A stretch of 64,000 bases of DNA, taken from an uncultured Massilia sp. Its GTDB lineage: Bacteria; Pseudomonadota; Gammaproteobacteria; Burkholderiales; Burkholderiaceae_D. The stretch is taken from the NCBI RefSeq assembly GCF_913773735.1, contig NZ_CAJYEB010000025.1, positions 186,001 to 250,000 on the forward strand. The letters are read 5' to 3'. The position numbers and the translations under genes are program-made. The notes beneath the pieces are model-generated. The model worked only from the letters and a program-made list of their open reading frames with translations. It did not search any database and had not been told where the DNA came from. Below, in pieces: positions 27,091-35,986 of this stretch; within the stretch, counting starts at the first letter, position 1; each line of letters starts with the position of its first letter.

Positions 27091-27110
27091 CCCTATACGC
27101 GGGTATGAGG
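27091..27110 (+). promoter_or_regulatory. GTATGAGG-box site 1 (upstream of GGDEF/EAL gene)
   Basis: CCCTATAC-GCGG-GTATGAGG, an 8-4-8 imperfect palindrome ending 71 bp before the ATG at 27182. One of six related sites in the window; the spacer differs from the common NTTC. Confidence 0.5.
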
Positions 27111-27181
27111 GCGCATACCGAAGTCTGATGGCGCATGCGGCGCGCCCGGCCTACGATGTTTCCATTGTCATGGAGACCATC

Positions 27182-29917
27182 ATGCCCCTGCACCTGTTGT
27201 TGCGCCTGACCGCGCCGCGCCGCCGCTTCACCGAATGGCTGCTGCTGGCGGCCGGCCTGCTGTCGTCCGGCCTGATCCTGGCCGGCATGGTCTGGAACGA
27301 ACGCCATACCGCGCTGGAAGCCGACGCGCAGCGCATGCAGGAGCAGGCCCAGGTCATCGACAAGGCGCTGCACCGCCAGCTCGAGGCCGTGCGCTGGTCG
27401 CTGGACGGCTCGCGCGCCGCGCTGGGGCCGGGAAGCAGCTGCGGCCGCACCTGCCGCCTGACCCTGCTGCAATCGCTCAAGCGCGCCATGCCCGGCGTGC
27501 GCGCCCTGCTGGCGCTGGGCCCGGACGGCCGCATCGAACTGTCCGACGACGACCTCGGCGAGCGCCGCCTGGACGACCGCCGCTTCCTGTCGCGCCTGGC
27601 CCACATGTGCAGCGGCGACACCCTGTACCTGTCCGACCCGTTCGAATCCCAGCCCGACCGCTTCGACATCAAGGTGGCGATGTCGCTCTCGCCCACCGAC
27701 GGCTGCGGCCACGGCGCCATCGTCGCGATTTTGAACCCGGAATACTTCGATGCCGTGATGCGTTCGGCCCTGTACGCGACCGACATGACGATCTCGATTT
27801 CCGACGTGCGCGGGCGCCGCCTGCTGTACGTGCCGCCCAATCCGGCCGAGATGCGCGCCGAGCCGGCGCGCCTCGACCCGCTGCTGGCCGCCCACCGCGC
27901 CGCCGGCCGCCTGGTGACCGTCCAGCGCGCCTCGGACGCCGCCGGCGTCGAGCGCCTGGTGGTCCAGCGCAGCATGCAGCTGGGCGACCTGGGCATGGAA
28001 CGCACCCTGATCATCGGCCTGGCGCGCAACGCGGCGCTGATCGGCACCGGCTGGCGCACCCTGGCGCTGGCCAGCCTGGCCGGCTGGGCGCTGTTCTGGC
28101 TGGTCTGCGCCGCCGCCCTGCTGCTGGCCCAGCGCCGCCGCCGCGCGCTGGAAGCGCTGGCGCGCGAGGCCGAGGCCGAGCGCCTGGAGGCGGCCGAGCG
28201 CGTCGAGCTGGCCCTCACCGGCGCCAGCCTGGGCCTGTGGGACTGGCACATCCCGTCCGGCAGGCGCACCATCGACGCGCGCGCCTGCGCCATCCTCGGC
28301 TACACCAGCGACGAGCAGGAGGCCGAGGACGGCGACGGCCTGGCGCGGGTGCACCCGGAAGACCGCGACGCGCTGCACCAGGCCTTCGAGCGCCACCTGC
28401 ACGGCTCGACGCCGGACTTCGAGGCCGAATTCCGCATGCGCCACCGCAACGGCCACTGGGTCTGGGTGCAGTCGCGCGGCCGCGTGGTCGAGCGCGACGC
28501 CGCCGGCAACCCGCTGCGCATGGTCGGCACCCGCTGCGACATCAGCGCGCGCAAGCAGGCCGAGGCCGACATCGCCCACCTGGCGTTCTACGACGGCCTG
28601 ACCAACCTGCCGAACCGGCGCCTGCTGATGGACCGCCTGGGCCATGCGCTGGCCAAGTGCGAGCGCAACGGCGGCTACGGCGCCGTGCTGTTCATCGACC
28701 TGGACAACTTCAAGCTGCTCAACGATACCCGCGGCCACGACGTCGGCGACCGCCTGCTGGAAATGGTCGCGTTCCGGCTGCAGCAGGTCACGCGCGACAT
28801 CGACACCGTGGCGCGCCTGGGCGGCGACGAATTCGTGCTGCTGCTGGAAGACCTGGGCACCACGGCCGTCGACGCCACCGAGCACGCCGAACTGGTGGCG
28901 CGCAAGATCCTCAATGCGCTGAGCCTGGCCTACACCCTCGAGGGCCAGGACCTGCGCAGCACGCCGAGCATCGGCGCCGCCCTGTTCGGCAATGCCCACC
29001 ACGTGGCGCACGACCTGCTGCGCCAGGCCGACATGGCGATGTACGAGGCCAAGTCGGCCGGCGGCGGCGCGTTCCGCTTCTTCGATCCCGGCATGCAGGC
29101 GGCGGTGGACGCCACCACCAGCCTGGAGACCGACCTGCGCTTCGCGCTGGCGCGGCGCGAGTTCGAGCTGTGGTACCAGCCGGTGGTCAACCAGATGGGC
29201 CTGATGACCGGCGCCGAGGCGCTGATCCGCTGGCGCCATCCGCGCAACGGCCTGACCGGTCCCGGCGCCTTCATCGCCCAGGCCGAGAAGTCGGGCCTGA
29301 TCGTCGGCATCGGCGACTGGGTCCTGCAGGAAGCCTGCCGCCAGCTGCGCCAGTGGGCGCGCGACCCGGCCACGGCCGGCCTGACGGTGTCCGTCAACGT
29401 CAGTGCGCGCCAGTTCCGCCAGGAGGATTTCGTGGCGCGCGTGCTCGAGATCCTGGCCGTCAGCGGCGCCGACCCGCGCCGCCTGAAGATCGAGCTGACC
29501 GAGACCGTGCTGCTGACCGACATCGAGGACACCATCGTGCGCATGCAGGCCCTGAAGCAGCACGGCATCGGCTTCTCGCTGGACGACTTCGGCACCGGCT
29601 ATTCCTCGCTGAGCTACCTGCAGCGCCTGCCGCTGGACCAGCTCAAGATCGACCAGTCCTTCGTGCGCGACATGCTGCGCACCCCGCACGCGGCCAGCAT
29701 CGTGCAGGCCATCGTCAACCTGTCCGGCACGCTGGGCCTGCACGTCGTCGCCGAGGGCGTCGAGACCGAGGAGCAGTGGGAACGCCTGCGCGAGATCGGC
29801 TGCCTGGCCTTCCAGGGCTACCTGTTCGCGCGCCCGATGGCGCCGGCCGACATGGCCGCGCTGCACGAGGAGCGCGGGGACGCCCGCCACCACGAACCGC
29901 GCGCCATCGCGGCCTGA
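27182..29917 (+). CDS. Membrane GGDEF-EAL c-di-GMP enzyme with periplasmic sensor and PAS
   Basis: A 911-aa protein. TM1 (about 19-39), a periplasmic Cache-like sensor with several cysteines (about 40-290), TM2 (about 292-312), PAS (about 340-460), GGDEF (about 465-630) and EAL (about 655-905). The cyclase signature GGDEF is intact (about residue 547), with an RDID inhibitory I-site five residues before it. The phosphodiesterase side has AEALIRWRHP, NVSARQF, ELTET and DDFGTGYSSL. It could make or degrade c-di-GMP. The start at 27182 follows GGAGACC; ATGs at 27128 and 27170 are upstream alternatives. Confidence 0.88.
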   Translation: MPLHLLLRLTAPRRRFTEWLLLAAGLLSSGLILAGMVWNERHTALEADAQRMQEQAQVIDKALHRQLEAVRWSLDGSRAALGPGSSCGRTCRLTLLQSLKRAMPGVRALLALGPDGRIELSDDDLGERRLDDRRFLSRLAHMCSGDTLYLSDPFESQPDRFDIKVAMSLSPTDGCGHGAIVAILNPEYFDAVMRSALYATDMTISISDVRGRRLLYVPPNPAEMRAEPARLDPLLAAHRAAGRLVTVQRASDAAGVERLVVQRSMQLGDLGMERTLIIGLARNAALIGTGWRTLALASLAGWALFWLVCAAALLLAQRRRRALEALAREAEAERLEAAERVELALTGASLGLWDWHIPSGRRTIDARACAILGYTSDEQEAEDGDGLARVHPEDRDALHQAFERHLHGSTPDFEAEFRMRHRNGHWVWVQSRGRVVERDAAGNPLRMVGTRCDISARKQAEADIAHLAFYDGLTNLPNRRLLMDRLGHALAKCERNGGYGAVLFIDLDNFKLLNDTRGHDVGDRLLEMVAFRLQQVTRDIDTVARLGGDEFVLLLEDLGTTAVDATEHAELVARKILNALSLAYTLEGQDLRSTPSIGAALFGNAHHVAHDLLRQADMAMYEAKSAGGGAFRFFDPGMQAAVDATTSLETDLRFALARREFELWYQPVVNQMGLMTGAEALIRWRHPRNGLTGPGAFIAQAEKSGLIVGIGDWVLQEACRQLRQWARDPATAGLTVSVNVSARQFRQEDFVARVLEILAVSGADPRRLKIELTETVLLTDIEDTIVRMQALKQHGIGFSLDDFGTGYSSLSYLQRLPLDQLKIDQSFVRDMLRTPHAASIVQAIVNLSGTLGLHVVAEGVETEEQWERLREIGCLAFQGYLFARPMAPADMAALHEERGDARHHEPRAIAA

Positions 29918-29934
29918 GGCGGCCTGCGGCGGCA

Positions 29935-29959
29935 GCCGGCCCGGGCGCCCCGGGCCGGC
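29935..29959 (+). terminator. Strong hairpin after GGDEF-EAL gene
   Basis: A perfect 11-bp inverted repeat, GCCGGCCCGGG (29935-29945) with loop CGC and its complement (29949-29959), 17 bases after the stop. No T-run. The remaining 200 bp to the histidine kinase gene holds three short CAGGCCC repeats (about 30045-30093) and no gene. Confidence 0.5.
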
Positions 29960-30157
29960 GCGCCGTCGGGTCCGTCGAGCCTGCCCCACCGGTTGGGTCG
30001 ATCGGTCGGTTTCATCCGCCAGGACCACGCGTCGGGCCCTCTGGTCAGGCCCATGGGTCACGTCCATTCCCCAGGCCCGATAGCCAGGCCCATCATTTTG
30101 CTAGTTGGCTACGGCAGCCTGCCAGTGTAAGCTTCCGGGCAACCTGGAGTTCCTGAC

Positions 30158-31612
30158 ATGCCGAGACGCCAAGACCAAGCCGCCCGCACCGCCCAATCCG
30201 CCGCCCTGATCCTGCTGACCGTCGCGATCTTCGCGATCGACGCCTTCACGCGCCTCGACACGGCCATCGCCGTGATGTACATCGTCGTGCTGATGCTGGC
30301 CTCGCCGATCTGGTCCGGCCGCGCCACCCGCCTGCTGGGCGCCGGCTGCATCCTGCTGACGCTGGGCGCCTACCTGATCGCGCACGGCCTGCACATGGTC
30401 GGCTCGCCGGCCGGGCGCGCGCTGGTCAGCATCGCCGCGATCGCGATCGCCACCTGGCTGGCGGTGCAGCGCCAGGAAGCCATGGACGGGTTGCGCAAGC
30501 GCCAGGACGCCCTGCGCCGCAGCGAAGCCTTCCTGTCCGGCGCCCAGCGCCTGACCCGCACCGGCAGCTTCGGCGTCGGGGTGCCGGACGGCGCCATGGT
30601 GTGGTCGGAGGAAGCCGCGCGCATCTTCGGCTACGGTCCCGACGTCCCCGCCAGCATGGACCGCGTGATCGAGCGCACGCTGCCGGAAGACCGCGCCGCC
30701 GTGCGCGCCGCGTACGCGCGCGCGCTGGCCTGCGACGGCGCGATCGACTTCGCCCACCGCCTGATGCTGCCCGGCGGCGCCGTGCGCCACGTGCACGTGC
30801 TGGCCGAGGCCTCGACCGACCAGGACGGCGACTGCGAATACCTGGGCGCCATCACCGACATCACCGAGCGCGTCGAGGCCGAGCAGCAGCTGCACGCCTC
30901 GCAGATCCAGCTGGCGCACGCGGCGCGCGTGTCCATGCTGGGCGAACTGGCGGCCTCGGTGGCGCACGAGGTCAACCAGCCGATGACGGCCATCGTCGCC
31001 AACGCCAAGGCCGCGCGGCGCTGGCTCGGACGCGCCGAGCCCGACCTGCCCGAGGCGCTGGCGGCGCTGGACGGCATCGTCCAGGCCAGCGAGCGCGCCG
31101 GCCAGGTGATCCGCCGCATCCGCGCGCTGGCGCGCCGCGCCGATCCCGAACACCGCCCGCTCGACGTCAACGCGCTGGTGCAGGAAACCCTCGACCTGCT
31201 GCAGCGCGAGCTCGCCCGCCTGCCGCTCGACCTGCGCGTCGACCTGGCGCCCGGCCTGCCCGAGGTGGTCGGCGACCGCGTCGAGCTGCAGCAGGTGCTG
31301 ATCAACCTGGTCATGAACGCGCTGCAGGCGATGGGCGCGGCCGGCGGCCCGGCGCGCCTCGACGTGCGCACCCAGCTCGACGGCGGCACCGTGCGCCTGG
31401 CGGTGCGCGACAGCGGCCCGGGCATCGCCGACTCCGACAGCCACCGCCTGTTCGAACCGTTCTTCTCGACCAAGGCGGACGGCATGGGCCTGGGCCTGTC
31501 GATCTGCCGCTCGATCATCACCAAGCACGGCGGCCAGATCGGCGCGCGCAGCACGCCGCCCGGCAGCACCTTCCACATCGAATTACCCGTCCTCCAGGAG
31601 ATCCACACGTGA
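30158..31612 (+). CDS. PAS-domain membrane sensor histidine kinase (FixL/StyS-like)
   Basis: A 484-aa kinase with four short hydrophobic segments at the N-terminus (about 12-105), a PAS domain (about 122-240), dimerisation/H-box (AHEVNQPMTAI, His about 271) and HATPase (N-box INLVMNALQAM, G1 DSGPGIAD, GLGLSICRSI). It would phosphorylate the response regulator whose GTG overlaps its stop (GTGA). GGAG precedes the ATG. The signal is unknown; no haem-binding His pattern as in FixL was confirmed. Confidence 0.87.
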   Translation: MPRRQDQAARTAQSAALILLTVAIFAIDAFTRLDTAIAVMYIVVLMLASPIWSGRATRLLGAGCILLTLGAYLIAHGLHMVGSPAGRALVSIAAIAIATWLAVQRQEAMDGLRKRQDALRRSEAFLSGAQRLTRTGSFGVGVPDGAMVWSEEAARIFGYGPDVPASMDRVIERTLPEDRAAVRAAYARALACDGAIDFAHRLMLPGGAVRHVHVLAEASTDQDGDCEYLGAITDITERVEAEQQLHASQIQLAHAARVSMLGELAASVAHEVNQPMTAIVANAKAARRWLGRAEPDLPEALAALDGIVQASERAGQVIRRIRALARRADPEHRPLDVNALVQETLDLLQRELARLPLDLRVDLAPGLPEVVGDRVELQQVLINLVMNALQAMGAAGGPARLDVRTQLDGGTVRLAVRDSGPGIADSDSHRLFEPFFSTKADGMGLGLSICRSIITKHGGQIGARSTPPGSTFHIELPVLQEIHT

Positions 31613-32244
31613 GCAGTACCGCAGCGCCCCCAGAACTCGTCCACGTCGTCGACGACGACGACACCGTGCGCGACAGCCTGTCGCGGCTGTTGCGCTCGGT
31701 CGGCATGCAGGTGGCCTGCTACCCCAGCGTGGCCGAATTCCTGCGCGCCCCGCGTCCCGAGGTGTGCAGCTGCCTGCTGCTCGACGTGCGCCTGCAGGGC
31801 GCCGCCAGCGGCCTGGACCTGCAGGACCAGCTCAACCGCGACGGCGTGGCCCTGCCCGTGATCTTCATGACCGGCTTCGGCGACATCCCGATGACGGTGC
31901 GCGCCATGAAGGGCGGCGCCGTCGACTTCCTCTCGAAGCCGTTCCGCGAGCAGGACCTGCTCGACGCCATCCAGGCCGCGCTGGCGCGCGACCGCGCACG
32001 GCGCGAGCGCGGCCAGGCGCATGCCGAGCTGGAAGCGCGCTACCGCACGCTGAGCCCGCGCGAGCGCCAGGTGATGGCCCTCGCGGTCAGCGGCCTGATG
32101 AACAAGCAGATCGCCGGCGAGGTCGGCACCAGCGAGATCACCGTCAAGATCCACCGCGGCAACGCGATGCGCAAGATGGAAGCGAAGACCTTCGCCGACC
32201 TGGTGCGCATGGCCGAGGCCCTGGCGCCCGAGCGCGACAGCTGA
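31609..32244 (+). CDS. FixJ/StyR-family response regulator
   Basis: A 211-aa regulator with receiver domain (acidic pocket DDDD near 14-17, phospho-acceptor Asp59 in LLLDVRL, Lys in SKPF) and a LuxR-type HTH (LSPRERQVMALAVSGLMNKQIAGEVG..., about 146-205) close to StyR/FixJ. GTG start with CAGGAG, four-base overlap with the kinase gene. It is the most likely reader of the GTATGAGG boxes found ahead of neighbouring genes, including the next gene; that link is inferred. Confidence 0.88.
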   Translation: MSSTAAPPELVHVVDDDDTVRDSLSRLLRSVGMQVACYPSVAEFLRAPRPEVCSCLLLDVRLQGAASGLDLQDQLNRDGVALPVIFMTGFGDIPMTVRAMKGGAVDFLSKPFREQDLLDAIQAALARDRARRERGQAHAELEARYRTLSPRERQVMALAVSGLMNKQIAGEVGTSEITVKIHRGNAMRKMEAKTFADLVRMAEALAPERDS

Positions 32245-32279
32245 CCGGCGGTCACTCGACGTCCGAAACCGAGGGAAGC

Positions 32280-32299
32280 ACTCATACCTTCGTATGATT
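32280..32299 (+). promoter_or_regulatory. GTATGAGG-box site 2 (upstream of receiver-only gene)
   Basis: ACTCATAC-CTTC-GTATGATT, containing a perfect CATAC/GTATG inverted repeat, ends 34 bp before the ATG at 32334. This close position suggests overlap with the promoter. Confidence 0.55.
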
Positions 32300-32333
32300 T
32301 TGCGGGCGGGGATGGGCGGGGTATGCTGGGGTC

Positions 32334-32717
32334 ATGGATACCAACCGCCGTTCCCCCCTTCACGTCGCCGTCGTCGACGACGATGCCGACGTGCGCGTCG
32401 CCATGCACGCCCTGCTGCGTTCCTTCGGCTGGCGTGTCACCCTGTACGACGGCGCCCAGCAACTGCTGACGGCCGGCCTGGCCGGCATCGACTGCGTCCT
32501 GAGCGACGTGCAGATGCCCGGCATGGGCGGCCTCGAGCTGCTCGCGCGCCTGCGCGCCGGCGGCAGTACCCCGCCCTGCATCCTGATGACCGCCTTCCCC
32601 GACGAGCAGGTACGCCGGCGCGCGATGGCCGGCGGCGCCGTGTGCTTCCTCAGCAAGCCGGTCGACGACGAGCGGCTGGCCGAATGCGTGGAGACGGCGA
32701 CCGGGACGGCGCTTTAA
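32334..32717 (+). CDS. Stand-alone receiver-domain protein
   Basis: A 127-aa FixJ-type receiver with acidic DDD (15-17), phospho-acceptor Asp58 (VLSDVQMPG) and Lys in LSKPVDD, but no output domain. Such proteins act as phosphate sinks or signal by protein contact. It lies 89 bp after the two-component pair with a GTATGAGG box in the gap, so it is probably regulated by, and phosphorylated within, the same pathway. Confidence 0.85.
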   Translation: MDTNRRSPLHVAVVDDDADVRVAMHALLRSFGWRVTLYDGAQQLLTAGLAGIDCVLSDVQMPGMGGLELLARLRAGGSTPPCILMTAFPDEQVRRRAMAGGAVCFLSKPVDDERLAECVETATGTAL

Positions 32718-32834
32718 CGACAATCGTCCCTGGATTGTTGATCCGGATTGAATTCTGAAATCAATCGAGCCCAGATTATCTTTTCTCGATCATCAATCAT
32801 CATGACTGCATTGCCAACCACGATGGAGTCCGTC

Positions 32835-33578
32835 ATGAACCACACCGCATCCCCCCGCATTGCCCTCGTCACCGGCGCCTCGCGCGGCATCGGCGCCGCC
32901 ATCGCGCGCCGCCTGGCCGCGGACGGCTTCGCCGTCGCCGTCAACTACGCCAGCAAGCAGTCGGAAGCCGACGCCGTCGTCGCCGCCATCGAGCAGGCCG
33001 GCGGCCGCGCGCTGGCCGTGCAGGCCGACGTGGCCGACAGCGCCGCCGTCAAGCGCATGTTCGATACCATCGAAGGCACGCTGGGGCGCGTCGACGTGCT
33101 GGTCAACAATGCCGGCGTGCTGCCCTACGTGACCATCGCCGAGACCAGCGACGACACCTTCGAACGCACCTTCGCCATCAACGTGCAGGGCACGTTCAAC
33201 ACGATGCGCGAGGCGGCCACCCGCCTGAACGCGGGCGGACGCATCGTCAACTTCTCGACCAGCGTGCTGGGCCTGTCGCTGCCGACCTACGGCGTGTACG
33301 TCGGCACCAAGGCCGCCGTGGAAGCGATGACGCGCGTGTTCGCGAAGGAACTGCGCGGCCGCGCGATCACCTGCAACGCCGTGGCCCCGGGCCCCGTCGC
33401 GACCGAGCTGTTCTTCAACGGCAAGACCGACGCGCAGATCGAGCACCTGGCCAAGATGCCGCCGCTGGAACGCCTGGGCCAGCCGGACGACATCGCCGGC
33501 GTCGTCGCCTTCCTCGCCGGCCCGGACGGTGCCTGGGTCAACGGCCAGGTCCTGCGCGCCAACGGCGGCATCGTCTAA
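32835..33578 (+). CDS. Short-chain dehydrogenase/reductase (FabG-like)
   Basis: A 247-aa classical SDR: TGASRGIG (about 13-20), NNAG (about 92), catalytic Ser/Tyr/Lys in FSTSVLGLSLPTYGVYVGTKAAVEAM, and the NAPGP-type motif AVAPGPVATELF. Similar proteins are annotated as 3-oxoacyl-ACP reductase-like or glucose dehydrogenase-like enzymes; substrate unknown. The start at 32835 follows GGAGTCCGTC; earlier ATGs (32748, 32802) lack a ribosome site. Confidence 0.82.
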   Translation: MNHTASPRIALVTGASRGIGAAIARRLAADGFAVAVNYASKQSEADAVVAAIEQAGGRALAVQADVADSAAVKRMFDTIEGTLGRVDVLVNNAGVLPYVTIAETSDDTFERTFAINVQGTFNTMREAATRLNAGGRIVNFSTSVLGLSLPTYGVYVGTKAAVEAMTRVFAKELRGRAITCNAVAPGPVATELFFNGKTDAQIEHLAKMPPLERLGQPDDIAGVVAFLAGPDGAWVNGQVLRANGGIV

Positions 33579-33595
33579 CTGCGCCACATCAAACC

Positions 33596-33629
33596 GGGGT
33601 CAGAGCCGGGGTCAGAGCCCGGTTTTTGG
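33596..33629. repeat. REP-type repeat, left block
   Basis: Two head-to-tail GGGGTCAGAGCC units, the second extended to CCCGGTTTTTGG (33608-33629). An exact inverted copy of the extended unit lies at 33761-33782. It follows the SDR stop by 17 bp. Confidence 0.75.
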
Positions 33630-33760
33630 CAAAAGCCTGTAGTCAACTTTCAAGCTGTCTCGAGTGCATCGCGCCGACCCCGCATCGGCCGGCCGCGCCT
33701 GGCGTTGCCGGTCGATGCAGGGCCGGGGCATTTTCCTAAGCAATAACCTTCCGTTCATTT

Positions 33761-33808
33761 CCAAAAACCGGGCTCTGACCCCGGCTCTGACCCCGGCTCT
33801 GACCCCGG
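33761..33808. repeat. REP-type repeat, right block (inverted)
   Basis: Begins with the exact complement of the left block's extended unit (CCAAAAACCGGG then CTCTGACCCC) and continues with two more GGCTCTGACCCC units. With the left block it brackets 131 bp that contains no convincing gene. The whole 416-bp gap 33579-33994 holds these repeats, GTATGAGG-box 3 and an AT-rich stretch at 33830-33900 that could carry the promoter of the next gene. Confidence 0.75.
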
Positions 33809-33809
33809 T

Positions 33810-33829
33810 CCTCATACTCATGTATGAGG
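33810..33829 (+). promoter_or_regulatory. GTATGAGG-box site 3 (upstream of GAF-GGDEF-EAL gene)
   Basis: CCTCATAC-TCAT-GTATGAGG, a perfect 8-bp inverted repeat with a four-base spacer, 165 bp before the start codon at 33995. It is the most symmetrical of the six sites. Confidence 0.55.
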
Positions 33830-33994
33830 CCTTTTGCCTCGTTGGTAGTAGCAGAGCGGTAATTTCTTGCAGTAAAATTTCCCCGTGTCAAACCAACATC
33901 GACGGCAGGCGGATGTGTCCGCATGCCAGGCTCGTGCGTCTTCCCGCGCCCCGTGGCAGAATGTGCCGGAGCGGATCAGCCCAGTTAACAAAGC

Positions 33995-35899
33995 ATGCAG
34001 ATTCCACCCATCCCTCTCGACGAGGCGCGGCGCCTGACCGCGTTGCACGCCACCCGCCTGCTCGGCAGCCAGCCGGAAGACGCGTTCGATCGCATCACGC
34101 GCATGGCCACGCGCCTGCTGCGCATGCCGATGGCGACCGTGTCCCTGGTCGACAAGGACGTGCAGTGGTTCAAGTCGCGCTGCGGCATCGACGTGCCCGA
34201 GACGGGCCGCGACATCTCGTTCTGCGCCCACGCCATCCTCGACCACGAACCCCTGGTCGTGCACGACGCCCGCCTCGATCCGCGCTTCGCCGACAACCCG
34301 CTCGTCACCGGCGCGCCGCACGTGCGCTTCTACGCCGGCGTGCAGCTGTACTCGATCGACCGCCTGCCGCTCGGCACCCTGTGCGTGCTGGACCGGGTCC
34401 CGCGCACGCTGGGCGAGGAGGAGCTCGACATCCTGCGCGACCTGGCGCGCATGGTCGAGCAGCTGATCCACCACCGCCAGCTGGCCAGCGCCGCCCAGTC
34501 GCTGCACGCGCACGTCCACGCCGATCCCGCCGATCCCGCCGGCGCCGACGGCGAACTGTCGGCCGCCGCCGGCCAGGTCGAATTCCTGCTGACGCACGAC
34601 GTGCTGACGGGCCTGGCCAACCGCCAGGCGCTGGTGCGCACGATCCAGCAGAACCTGGGCAACTGGGGCAAGGACGAGCTGCAGACGCTGGTCGCGACGA
34701 TCAACGTCGACCGCTTCAAGCGCCTCAACGAAGTGCTGGGCCACCACGCCGGCGACAAGGCCCTGGTGGCGATCACCTGGAGCCTGCAGAAACTGCTGCG
34801 CCCCGGCGACATGCTGGCGCGCGCCGGCAACGACGAGTTCGTGCTGCTGCTGCCCGGCCTGGGCGACGACAGCGTGGCGCGCGACCGCCTGCGCCAGCTG
34901 ATGCAGGCCGTGCATCGCGAGTTCCGCACGCCCGCCGGCGCGATCCCGCTCACCTGCAGCATCGGCTACGCGATCTTCCCGCAGGACGGCGCCAACGGCG
35001 ACGTCCTGCTCAACCACGCGGCCATGGCCACGCGCCGCGCCAAGGAACTGGGCGGCGGCCAGATCCAGCGCTTTTCCGGCGAACTGCACCAGGCCGTCGA
35101 GCGCAAGCTGACGCTCGAGACCCAGCTGCGGCGCGCCCTCGCCGCCGACGAGCTGCACCTGGCCTACCAGCCGAAGATCGACCTGCGCAGCGGCGCCGTC
35201 GCCGGCCTCGAGGCGCTGCTGCGCTGGCGCCATCCGCAGCACGGGGCGATTTCCCCGGCCGAATTCATCCCGGTCGCCGAGGAATCGGGCCTGATCGTGC
35301 CGATCGGCGAATGGGTGCTGCGCAGCGCGATCGCCCAGCACCGCGCCTGGCGCGACGCCGGCCTGCCGGCGGTGCCGATCGCGGTGAACCTGTCGGCGCG
35401 CCAGTTCCTGCACACCGACATCGTCGCCACCGTCGGCGCCGCGATGCGCGACGCCGGCCTGGGCGCCGGCGTGCTGGAACTGGAGCTGACCGAGAGCATG
35501 TCGATCGGCGACCCGCTGCGCAGCGCCGACCTGATGCACCAGCTGCGCGCGCTCGGCATCGCGCTCTCGCTCGACGACTTTGGCACGGGCTACTCGAGCC
35601 TGAGCTACCTGAAGCGCCTGCCGGTCGACAAGCTCAAGATCGACCGCTCCTTCGTGCTCGACATGCACCAGAGCGGCGAGTCGCTGGCGATGGTCGAGGC
35701 GATCATCGCGATGGCGCACAGCCTGCACATGGAGGTGATCGCCGAGGGCGTGGAGCATGCCGGGCAGCTCGACGCCCTGCGCGCGGCCGGCTGCGACCAG
35801 ATCCAGGGCTACTACTTCAGCAAGCCGCTGGCGCCGGACGCCTGCGCCGACTACCTGCGCCTGCACGCGGCGCCGGTGGCGGCGCTGGCGGTGTCCTGA
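33995..35899 (+). CDS. GAF-GGDEF-EAL protein with degenerate GGDEF (likely c-di-GMP phosphodiesterase)
   Basis: A 634-aa soluble protein: GAF (about 20-165), GGDEF (about 195-350) and EAL (about 365-620). The cyclase signature reads AGNDEF (about 276-281) instead of GGDEF, so cyclase activity is probably lost and the domain may act as a GTP-binding regulator. The EAL side keeps LEALLRWRHP, NLSARQF, ELTES and DDFGTGYSSL, consistent with active hydrolysis. No membrane segments. Its promoter region holds GTATGAGG-box 3. Confidence 0.88.
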   Translation: MQIPPIPLDEARRLTALHATRLLGSQPEDAFDRITRMATRLLRMPMATVSLVDKDVQWFKSRCGIDVPETGRDISFCAHAILDHEPLVVHDARLDPRFADNPLVTGAPHVRFYAGVQLYSIDRLPLGTLCVLDRVPRTLGEEELDILRDLARMVEQLIHHRQLASAAQSLHAHVHADPADPAGADGELSAAAGQVEFLLTHDVLTGLANRQALVRTIQQNLGNWGKDELQTLVATINVDRFKRLNEVLGHHAGDKALVAITWSLQKLLRPGDMLARAGNDEFVLLLPGLGDDSVARDRLRQLMQAVHREFRTPAGAIPLTCSIGYAIFPQDGANGDVLLNHAAMATRRAKELGGGQIQRFSGELHQAVERKLTLETQLRRALAADELHLAYQPKIDLRSGAVAGLEALLRWRHPQHGAISPAEFIPVAEESGLIVPIGEWVLRSAIAQHRAWRDAGLPAVPIAVNLSARQFLHTDIVATVGAAMRDAGLGAGVLELELTESMSIGDPLRSADLMHQLRALGIALSLDDFGTGYSSLSYLKRLPVDKLKIDRSFVLDMHQSGESLAMVEAIIAMAHSLHMEVIAEGVEHAGQLDALRAAGCDQIQGYYFSKPLAPDACADYLRLHAAPVAALAVS

Positions 35900-35986
35900 A
35901 CGCCGCGCCCGCGCCCCGGGACCAGGATGCGCGCACCGTCACAATCGCCACAGTGCTACCCTGAGTGCTTTGCGCGCCTTCGCCAC

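Noticed and set aside
26999..30067. Minus-strand open frame of 1022 codons opposite the GGDEF-EAL gene
   Set aside because: It is the complement of a strongly conserved coding region and its composition is that of an antisense shadow.
33664..33994. Possible N-terminal extension or separate small gene ahead of the GAF-GGDEF-EAL gene
   Set aside because: The open frame there runs through REP repeats and continues in the wrong frame relative to the GAF domain; no ribosome site.
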